From: Ga0074139 sp964515195
GTDB taxonomy: Bacteria; Bdellovibrionota; Bdellovibrionia; Bdellovibrionales; Bdellovibrionaceae
DNA length: 64,000 nt
Direction: 5' to 3'
NCBI GenBank assembly: GCA_964515195.1
Contig: CAZETK010000005.1
Coordinates: forward strand, 1-64,000
A program made the position numbers and the translations under genes. The notes below the pieces were generated by a model, which saw only the letters and a program-made list of their open reading frames with translations, was not told the origin of the DNA and made no database searches. Positions 24,720-31,276 of this stretch are shown here, piece by piece; the stretch's first letter is position 1; each line of letters starts with the position of its first letter.

Positions 24720-25211
24720 TTATCGACATTGGCAAGACTCTTTTACGCAAGAGAGGGTCTTGTCGGTTCCGAAAAGTTGCAGCTCTTCAATTTGGTTGCC
24801 TTTAAGAGTTATGATTAAAGTTGCGCCATTCCCTAACAACCAGCGCTCCTTTGAGACTTGTGAAGAGGCGGGGTCAGCCGCTTCGCCCGGAATTTCATGG
24901 CGAGCTTGAATGCCGTAGATCTTTTCAAGCTCTTGCGGAAAAGTTTCATAAGATTGCCACTTTAGACCTGTGCAAGCCTGAGAAGCTGTGTGGAAGTCGC
25001 TGTCTTCTAGAAGATTGTTTTCAGAAGGCTTGCCAATTTTCTTCAGATTGTCGACTGGAAACATCTCAAGAGAAAGCTCGACTTCTTTGTTGGCTTCTCT
25101 CAAAAGCCTTTCTTTCTTAAGGGGAAAAATAATGTGAAGAAATAAATAATCAAGGGCTAGCACTACAATCAAAATCGAAAATGACAGCAGTAGCTTTCGT
25201 TTCAGGTCCAT
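24720..25211 (-). CDS. Hypothetical membrane-anchored protein
   Basis: A 163-residue protein with one N-terminal hydrophobic segment (about 6-28, LLLSFSILIVVLALDYLFLH), a charged helical stretch, and a globular part of about 110 residues with four or five cysteines, three of them in the last 15 residues (SCVKESCQC). It probably faces the periplasm. I recognise no family. It is divergent from the transglycosylase gene across a 320-bp gap that carries a perfect inverted repeat. Confidence 0.55.
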   Translation of the reverse strand: MDLKRKLLLSFSILIVVLALDYLFLHIIFPLKKERLLREANKEVELSLEMFPVDNLKKIGKPSENNLLEDSDFHTASQACTGLKWQSYETFPQELEKIYGIQARHEIPGEAADPASSQVSKERWLLGNGATLIITLKGNQIEELQLFGTDKTLSCVKESCQCR

Positions 25212-25532
25212 ACCCTCATCTCTGCATAAGTAAGAAGGAAGTGCAATGGAAGCCCTTCCTGTTGTCGCTTGGCATCAGAATTCGCATTGAGAGTGGCTTC
25301 CACATTGGAAGCCGAGATGTCGTGAATTTGTGGATGACACTTTCAAATTGGAAGTGAAGGTGAGCTGAACAATTTTTTTACAGGCTGTATCTCAAAAGAA
25401 TAAACTTACACTGGTCGAGTGACAAGAATTGGCTGCTCAAGTTGTTGACAGCAAGGAAATGAATTCAAAGGGGTCGGCAGGGGCGGAAGATGAGACTAGG
25501 ATTTGATACTTTAGAACCATTGGAAGGTGCTT
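25212..25532. other. Intergenic region with inverted repeat and repeated TGGAAGCC element
   Basis: This divergent gap holds a perfect 8-bp inverted repeat, GGCTTCCA (25295-25302) and TGGAAGCC (25306-25313), with CAT between the arms. The half-site TGGAAGCC recurs at 25247-25254, and a partial copy, TGGAAG, lies near 25347. No T run follows, so it is not an intrinsic terminator; a protein-binding site is more likely. A TTGACA at 25443 lacks a matching -10 box. No small gene or RNA was recognised. Confidence 0.45.
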
Positions 25533-26906
25533 ATGGTTAAAAGTCTAAGTCTTTTTGTTCTGATATTGGCGATGTCATCCCCCTCATGGGGGGCCGTTGA
25601 GCGAAAACCCGCTTTCTTCGGGATTTTTAAGCGCAACAAAACCACAAGTGGTGAAAATGTAATGGAGTGCCAGAAGTGCTCAGTTCCATTTTCTGATGAA
25701 AACTGGGTTCAATTCGAAAGTATTGAAAAATGCCCTGTTGAACGTCGTTACCTTCAGGATCAGTTGATGGCCTTGCCGGAGATGTTCAAAAACAAAAGAC
25801 AAAATACAGATGGACTTCAATTTCCGGTGGCCTGCGTGGTTCATGCTCAAAGAACTCTTACGATGCGCGTGAAAGAAAACCCGTCGGATTCTGAGGCCAC
25901 CAAGTGGGCTGGCTATGAAGTCCCCTTCCGATTTTTTGCACGTTGTAACGCCGCAGATGGGCGCCCCGAGCGTGGTATGCATATGCCCTGTGTGACACCC
26001 GAGTACTCCTATACGGTCTATCACGCGTTTAATGACGTTGCGGACTGTATGGGGATCAATGGCCGTAAGCTTCTGCCAAAACTTTGGAATGAAAGCGGCT
26101 TCCACATTAATGCTTTGGGCGGTGGGTTTGATGGTGGCGTGGGACAGCTGACCAAGAGTGCGTTGGATGAAGTTTTGAGTAAACCCTTTGCGGACGATGA
26201 TCGCACGGCCCTTGAGATTTATAAGAACCAAGCCTATTACAGCGAGAAGCCTTCATGTAAACGTCTTTTAGAATATGAAGGTTCTTATGACGTTGTCAGC
26301 ACTTTACCTGAAAATCGCTGCTCTATTATGTCAACGCCCGCAAACCCTGTACGAAATTTAGTTTATATGGGGATCTTTTATAAACTTAATGAGCGCTTTG
26401 TCGAAGGCCGAATGGCAACAACGGGTATGAAGGACAAACTTATGCAATTAGGGCTACAGGAGCCTGATATGGAGTACTTCAAGGATGTGATTGTTACTTT
26501 ATCCTTTAATGCCGGTCGAGGTACTGCCTTTTCCATGGTCGATAATTTCTTGAAGGCCCGATTGGTGGAGGGGCGCTCCTTGCAACGTGCGGAGCTGGAC
26601 TTTTTAGCGAACTCAATTGAGCCTGTACGAAAACTTCGCTACGAACCTAAGAATGAAACGGAAGCCCAGAGAGACAAGCGAATTGCGATCTTATCCGAGG
26701 CGCGTGAGTTGGCCCATCAACGAAATCTGCCCCAATATTTACGACTGATGCACGGTTTGAATGCCGACTTTGAAACTGACCCCGAACGTAAGCGCATTAG
26801 CGGAGCCCCTGGCTATGTCTCCTTTGTAGGAGCACGTCAACAGAAGTTTGATACAGAGTTGGGAGAAGGTACATGTACCGATACATCCTTTTTACAGCAC
26901 AGATAA
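25533..26906 (+). CDS. Secreted lytic-transglycosylase-like protein (SLT fold)
   Basis: A 457-residue protein with a signal peptide (about 1-20, ending SPSWGA). The central part looks like a lysozyme-like SLT domain: LPKLWNESGFHINALGGGFDGGVGQLTKSA carries the catalytic Glu of ESGF and the GxGQLT strand, and VTLSFNAGRGTAF near residue 325 matches the later NAG-containing motif. About ten cysteines suggest a disulfide-bonded periplasmic or exported enzyme. It would cleave peptidoglycan glycan strands; whether of self or prey is unknown. I chose the ATG at 25533 because GGAAGG lies five bases before it. The following gene overlaps its 3' end by 34 bases. Confidence 0.75.
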   Translation: MVKSLSLFVLILAMSSPSWGAVERKPAFFGIFKRNKTTSGENVMECQKCSVPFSDENWVQFESIEKCPVERRYLQDQLMALPEMFKNKRQNTDGLQFPVACVVHAQRTLTMRVKENPSDSEATKWAGYEVPFRFFARCNAADGRPERGMHMPCVTPEYSYTVYHAFNDVADCMGINGRKLLPKLWNESGFHINALGGGFDGGVGQLTKSALDEVLSKPFADDDRTALEIYKNQAYYSEKPSCKRLLEYEGSYDVVSTLPENRCSIMSTPANPVRNLVYMGIFYKLNERFVEGRMATTGMKDKLMQLGLQEPDMEYFKDVIVTLSFNAGRGTAFSMVDNFLKARLVEGRSLQRAELDFLANSIEPVRKLRYEPKNETEAQRDKRIAILSEARELAHQRNLPQYLRLMHGLNADFETDPERKRISGAPGYVSFVGARQQKFDTELGEGTCTDTSFLQHR

Positions 26907-27415
26907 TGCTAGGATTTGCCCTGACAGCGCAAGCGGTTCCCTTTTCGGCCCTTTCTGACGGCGCTTTTCAGGGTGGGACAGGCCTCTATGCAAGGCAAGC
27001 TTCTGAGAAGCCATCTCAGGCGGTCGCACAACGCAAGCTTGTAAAATTCAAAGTCGTGGATAAGAAGATTCTCGAGGATTTCGTTAATCGAAGTGTAAAG
27101 CAGATCAAGCAAGTGGCTTCATCAGCTCAGTACACGCCCCAACAAAAGTTGGATTATATTAAAAAGACTGTACAGACAGTGGCTGATTATCGAGCCCATA
27201 ATTGGTCGAGATCTTCTTATGCCGAGCACCAAATGGACCTTACCATCAAGCCCTTTGAGAGTTTCCCTACAGCCAACGGATTCAATGGCCGTAACTGCGA
27301 AATCTACCAACATAAGGTCATTCTTGACTGGGAGCCAGGCGCACAGGATATGCGTCCTGGTCATCGTGGCGTTGCTGAGGCATTGGCGGTTTTAAAGCGC
27401 ATCTGCCGCAGCTAA
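26873..27415 (+). CDS. Small secreted protein coupled to the transglycosylase
   Basis: A 180-residue protein with a signal peptide (about 1-20, ending AQAVP). The mature part is basic with one long helical segment (about 65-110) and a C-terminal region with two cysteines (NGRNCEIY and KRICRS). I recognise no family. Its ATG is 34 bases inside the end of the transglycosylase gene with GGAGAAGG five bases before it, so the two products are made together. It may be a chaperone, inhibitor or targeting partner of the enzyme (inference from coupling only). Confidence 0.65.
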   Translation: MYRYILFTAQIMLGFALTAQAVPFSALSDGAFQGGTGLYARQASEKPSQAVAQRKLVKFKVVDKKILEDFVNRSVKQIKQVASSAQYTPQQKLDYIKKTVQTVADYRAHNWSRSSYAEHQMDLTIKPFESFPTANGFNGRNCEIYQHKVILDWEPGAQDMRPGHRGVAEALAVLKRICRS

Positions 27416-27449
27416 TCTTAATTTTTGAAATCTTTATTTTTGATAGTAT

Positions 27450-27477
27450 AGCCAAGATCTCATTAAAGATCTTGGCT
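27450..27477. terminator. Hairpin between convergent genes, probable terminator
   Basis: AGCCAAGATCT (27450-27460) and AGATCTTGGCT (27467-27477) form a perfect 11-bp stem with a six-base loop. Only a short T run follows on the plus strand. It lies between the convergent genes ending at 27415 and 27488 and could serve both. Confidence 0.6.
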
Positions 27478-27487
27478 TTCAGAATTC

Positions 27488-28387
27488 CTATTTACAGTCT
27501 GTTTTAATGTTTCCAGAATGACCCACAAGCTCTAAGATCTGAGCCCCATCATGAAGACAGATATGACCGCTGATGGCCGTTGCCTTTTTGACAGTTGCTC
27601 CATAGATGTGAAGGTTTCCGGATTGTGAAGTGATGGATTCGACGGTGTTGGCAATCACATGAGAGTTGCCAGAACCAGATACCATTTCTTGAATTGTATT
27701 AGCACGCGCACAAATGCTGCCCGATACACCAGTCAAAGAAACGATATTCTGAGCGTTCACCATAGCTCGTCCACTAACAGACATAAGCTCCAAGTTAACG
27801 GCAGAATAGACACGAACCTGTCCCGATACGCCAATAATGGAAACATCCCGTCCAGCCAAAACGACCGCATCACTTGAGCGACCTTGGATGACGACATCCT
27901 CTGAAGACTCCACCCCAGGAACATTCGGAACCTGGCGGAAGAACTCACCGCAGAAGGCTTTTACGTTAGGATTGGAAATAGGATTGCCATCATTGTTATC
28001 GTTATTGTCGTTATTGTCCGTATTAGTTGGAGGATTTGTGGGTGGCATTGGAGGTTTAGCAGGATCGGTGTTGTCCGTATTATCGTTGTTATCCGTATTA
28101 GGTGGATTATCCGTATTATCGTTGTTATCCGTATTAGGTGGAGGAGTCGGTGGTGTTGTAGGAGGCGTAACAGGATCTGTGTTATCAGTATTGTCATTAT
28201 TAATGGGATCGATCACGGGCGGAGTGGGATCATCGACAGGCGTTTGATCTGTGTTTCCCACATCACTTTCAAGTGCTGAGAAGACTGCACCCGATTCTTC
28301 CATAACTTGTCCACCTTGTTGACAAGCGACTAATGTTAAAGCACCTAAGACCAAGTTGAGTTTGAGTAGAGCACTAAGTGTTTTCAA
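27488..28387 (-). CDS. Lipoprotein with Asn-Asp-Thr-Pro stalk and repetitive beta-solenoid head
   Basis: A 299-residue lipoprotein with lipobox LTLVAC at about 15-20. Residues 45-145 are a low-complexity stalk made of NTDNNDN and PPTNPP-like repeats. The C-terminal 150 residues repeat every 17-20 residues a pattern of valine-serine-glycine followed by alternating hydrophobics (IGVSGQVRVYS, MSVSGRAMVNA, TGVSGSICARA, AISGHICLHDG), as in a right-handed beta-helix or a GIN/DUF2807-type adhesin head. I chose the TTG at 28387, which gives a standard lipoprotein signal and has AGGGGGT before it. A near-perfect sigma-54 promoter precedes it. It would sit on the cell surface or in the periplasm and may act in adhesion (inference). 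Confidence 0.75.
   Translation of the reverse strand: MKTLSALLKLNLVLGALTLVACQQGGQVMEESGAVFSALESDVGNTDQTPVDDPTPPVIDPINNDNTDNTDPVTPPTTPPTPPPNTDNNDNTDNPPNTDNNDNTDNTDPAKPPMPPTNPPTNTDNNDNNDNNDGNPISNPNVKAFCGEFFRQVPNVPGVESSEDVVIQGRSSDAVVLAGRDVSIIGVSGQVRVYSAVNLELMSVSGRAMVNAQNIVSLTGVSGSICARANTIQEMVSGSGNSHVIANTVESITSQSGNLHIYGATVKKATAISGHICLHDGAQILELVGHSGNIKTDCK
28071..28142 (-). repeat. Two tandem 36-bp direct repeats in the lipoprotein stalk
   Basis: The units 28071-28106 and 28107-28142 are identical except for one base (third position of each unit, G or A). Each encodes 12 residues of the Asn-Asp-Thr-Pro stalk. The tract could change copy number by slippage without breaking the frame. Confidence 0.85.
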
Positions 28388-28411
28388 GATGACCCCCTGC
28401 CTGACTAATAA

Positions 28412-28427
28412 AGCAATCAAGGTGCCA
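28412..28427 (-). promoter_or_regulatory. Sigma-54 (RpoN) promoter, close to consensus
   Basis: The minus strand reads TGGCAC, five bases, then TTGCT, matching the -24/-12 consensus at every conserved position with GG and GC ten bases apart. Transcription would begin near 28401, about 14 bases before the TTG start of the lipoprotein gene. Confidence 0.75.
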
Positions 28428-28494
28428 CCTTAGATCGGACATAGGGTGTTAAATTCACTTGGAAATCTCATTCTGAGAGTTGCTGCCAATTTGT

Positions 28495-28519
28495 CAAAAA
28501 AAGTAACAGCGGAATGTTA
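28495..28519 (-). terminator. Weak intrinsic terminator after lpdA
   Basis: On the minus strand a five-bp stem, TAACA and TGTTA around a six-base loop, is followed by a run of seven T. It lies just behind the lpdA stop and before the sigma-54-driven lipoprotein gene. The stem is short. Confidence 0.4.
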
Positions 28520-28528
28520 AAAACTAGA

Positions 28529-29929
28529 TTACATCTGACGTTGGCGTTTTTCAACAGCCAAGGCGGCTTCTCGAATCACTTCCGTCAAAGTCGGGTGCGC
28601 ATGGAAAGTCCGTGCTAGATCCTCACTGGCGCCACCGAATTCCATCGCGACTACAATTTCGCCCAATAGTTCCGAGGCTCGGGGGCCGACAATGTGGCCG
28701 CCTAAAATGCGATCAGTCTTCTTATCGGCGATAATCTTAGCAAACCCTTCGGTGAAGCCTAGGGCACGGGCGCGGCCATTGGCCATAAAAGGGAATTTCC
28801 CGATGTTCACTTCTAGCCCTTGGGCCTTACATTGTTCTTCTGTTAGTCCTACTGAGGCCACTTCAGGATGTGTGTATATCACTGAGGGGACTGTGTTGTA
28901 ATTCACATGGCCTGCATGACCGGCTAGAAGTTCGGCAACAGCGACACCTTCTTCTTCGGCTTTATGGGCTAACATAGGACCGGGAATCACATCACCAATG
29001 GCGTAGATTCCAGGCACGGATGTCTGATACCGTTTATCGACCTGAATAAAGCCTCGCTGATCGCGAGTGATGCCCAGTTCATCACAGCCCAAGCCGTCCG
29101 TGTAGGGGCGTCTTCCTGTAGCGACCAAAACTATATCTGCTTTTAAAGTTCCGGAGGTATTGGATTTCATCTCTTCATAAGTGAGTTCAACACCGGATTT
29201 TTCTGTCTTAGAAGAAGTCACTTTTGTCGAAGTCATGAACCTCATGCCTTCTTTGGTCAAGTACTTCACCAACACATTGATGGACTCTTGGTCCATCATA
29301 GAACAAATTTGTGGAGCAAATTCAATTACAGTGACTTCGGCTCCCAGGCGCGCCCATACAGAGCCCAGCTCAAGGCCAATGACACCACCTCCGACCACAG
29401 CCAGTTTTTTGGGAACTTCAGGCAAGGTCAGGGCGCCTGTGGAAGAGACAATTTTTTTCTCATCGAACTTCAAAAAGGGGAGTTCCACAGGAGCAGAACC
29501 AGTGGCAATCATAATATTTTTACTGGAGTATGTCTGGGCGGTTCCGTCTGGAGATTTTACCTCAACTTCACCGGCCGCCTTGATTTTTCCAAAACCTTTA
29601 ATCCAGTCAATTTTATTTTTTTTGAATAAAAATTCGATACCCTTGTTGTTCTCCAGGACCACTTTATCTTTGCGGCTTAGAAGCGTGTTAAGTTCCAGTT
29701 CAACGGATCCCACTTTCACACCATGTTTTTTTAAATCGTGTTGAGCGGCATGGTATTGCTCACTGGATTCTAACAAGGCCTTAGAAGGAATGCAGCCGAC
29801 ATTCAAGCACGTGCCTCCCAATACCTTTTCTTTTTCAACGACGGCCACTTTAAACCCCAGCTGGGCGGCTCGAATGGCGCCGACGTATCCTCCAGGACCG
29901 CTACCAATGACAATCAAATCGTAACTCAT
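28529..29929 (-). CDS. lpdA: Dihydrolipoyl dehydrogenase (E3)
   Basis: A 466-residue flavoprotein that reoxidises the dihydrolipoyl groups of E2, passing electrons to NAD+. The FAD-binding GSGPGGYVGAIRAAQLG, the redox disulfide GGTCLNVGCIPSKALL, the NAD-binding VVGGGVIGLELGSVWARLG and the interface His-Glu pair in HAHPTLTE are all present. I chose ATG 29929 because GGAG lies nine bases before it; a TTG nine bases further upstream overlaps that site. It is the last gene of the sucA-sucB-lpdA operon, 71 bp behind sucB, so it probably serves 2-oxoglutarate dehydrogenase and perhaps other complexes. Confidence 0.96.
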   Translation of the reverse strand: MSYDLIVIGSGPGGYVGAIRAAQLGFKVAVVEKEKVLGGTCLNVGCIPSKALLESSEQYHAAQHDLKKHGVKVGSVELELNTLLSRKDKVVLENNKGIEFLFKKNKIDWIKGFGKIKAAGEVEVKSPDGTAQTYSSKNIMIATGSAPVELPFLKFDEKKIVSSTGALTLPEVPKKLAVVGGGVIGLELGSVWARLGAEVTVIEFAPQICSMMDQESINVLVKYLTKEGMRFMTSTKVTSSKTEKSGVELTYEEMKSNTSGTLKADIVLVATGRRPYTDGLGCDELGITRDQRGFIQVDKRYQTSVPGIYAIGDVIPGPMLAHKAEEEGVAVAELLAGHAGHVNYNTVPSVIYTHPEVASVGLTEEQCKAQGLEVNIGKFPFMANGRARALGFTEGFAKIIADKKTDRILGGHIVGPRASELLGEIVVAMEFGGASEDLARTFHAHPTLTEVIREAALAVEKRQRQM

Positions 29930-30000
29930 TTTGTTCAACTCCGCAGTAATAGGACCAGGAATTCTGGCCTCAACACGACAGGGGATCTCGCCCTATCGAA

Positions 30001-31260
30001 TTAAATTTCCAACAATAATCTTTCAGGATCTTCGATGCCCTCTTTGATCTTGACCAGGAAGCTCACAGCTTCTTTGCCATCCAGCATACGGTGATCATAG
30101 CTTAGGGCTACATACATCATAGGGCGTATTGTGACTTCTTTTCCCTTAGCGGTAGTCACTACCACAGGGCGGTCTTCCACCTTGTGCATTCCCAAAATCG
30201 CGCTTTGGGGCGCATTCAAAATCGGAGTCGACATCAAAGAACCGAAAACTCCGCCGTTTGTGATGGTGAAGGTCCCGTTTTGCATATCATCCACAGCGAT
30301 TTTTCCGTCGCGGGCTTTTAGGGCGTAGTCGCGAATGGACATTTCAATTTGAGCAACGGACATTTGATCCACATCTTTAACGACAGGAACCATCAGGCCT
30401 CGCTCGGTGCTGACGGCAATTCCGATATTGTAGTAGTTATGGTATTCAATATTATCCCCTTGAATGTACGCATTGGCGGTGGGGAAGGCCTTCAAAGCCT
30501 CAATCGCGGCTTTAGTGAAAATTCCCATAAAGCCAAGACTGACACCATATTTCTCTTTGAACATTTCCTTGTACTTTGCACGCAATTCAAAAATTTTAGT
30601 CATATCGACTTCATTAAATGTGGTGAGCATGGCGGCGTTGTGTTGGGCCTCTACCAATCTTTCCGCAATGCGTTTGCGGATCGTAGTCATCGGCACCAAC
30701 TTTTTATCCCCCTGCTTAGAAAATTGAGGCGGAACGTAAGCCGGTGTTGGCGCGGGGGCTGGCGCTTGTCTGTTGACAGGGGCGCCTCCGGTGGGAGCCG
30801 CTAGCGCATCACCCTTGGTCAGGCGACCATCCTTACCTGTGCCTTGGATGGATGAAGGATCAAGCCCCCTTTCAGTCACAATTCTTTGAACCGCCGGTGA
30901 GAGAGGTTGGGCGGAATGGGCGCTCATGGTGGAAGGGGTGGGTTGATCGGCAGTAGTCGTTTTGGCAGGAGTTGCTTGAGGGGGGGCCGCAGCCTTAGGA
31001 GCTTCTGAAGCCACTGTGGGTTTTGCGTCGGAATCAAGGATGGCAACGGTAGCTCCAATTTTTACTACAGAGCCAGCTTCTTCTTTAATTTCAAGAACGC
31101 CATCGTTTTCAGCCACCACTTCGACGCTCGCTTTGTCGGTTTCTAACAACAAAAGGACATCGTTTCTCTTGACGGCTTCGCCGGATTTTTTCATCCACGA
31201 GCCGATTGTGGCCTCTGTGATGCTTTCTCCCACGGCCGGGACTTTGACTTCAGTTTTCAT
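30001..31260 (-). CDS. sucB: Dihydrolipoyllysine succinyltransferase (E2 of 2-oxoglutarate dehydrogenase)
   Basis: A 419-residue core protein. The N-terminal lipoyl domain (1-77) carries the lipoylated Lys in LLETDKASVEV. An Ala/Pro/Thr-rich linker is followed by the peripheral-subunit-binding domain (about 120-155, LSPAVQRIVTERGLDPSSI and GTGKDGRLTKGD), a second linker and the catalytic domain (about 190-419) with the acyltransferase motif SYDHRMLDGKEA, whose His and Asp are catalytic. It transfers succinyl groups to CoA. It lies 16 bp behind sucA and before lpdA. Confidence 0.96.
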   Translation of the reverse strand: MKTEVKVPAVGESITEATIGSWMKKSGEAVKRNDVLLLLETDKASVEVVAENDGVLEIKEEAGSVVKIGATVAILDSDAKPTVASEAPKAAAPPQATPAKTTTADQPTPSTMSAHSAQPLSPAVQRIVTERGLDPSSIQGTGKDGRLTKGDALAAPTGGAPVNRQAPAPAPTPAYVPPQFSKQGDKKLVPMTTIRKRIAERLVEAQHNAAMLTTFNEVDMTKIFELRAKYKEMFKEKYGVSLGFMGIFTKAAIEALKAFPTANAYIQGDNIEYHNYYNIGIAVSTERGLMVPVVKDVDQMSVAQIEMSIRDYALKARDGKIAVDDMQNGTFTITNGGVFGSLMSTPILNAPQSAILGMHKVEDRPVVVTTAKGKEVTIRPMMYVALSYDHRMLDGKEAVSFLVKIKEGIEDPERLLLEI

Positions 31261-31276
31261 GGTGATCCCCTCTCAA

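Noticed and set aside
27837..28247. 136-residue plus-strand ORF full of Leu, Ser, Val and Gly
   Set aside because: It is the mirror of the low-complexity stalk of the lipoprotein on the minus strand.
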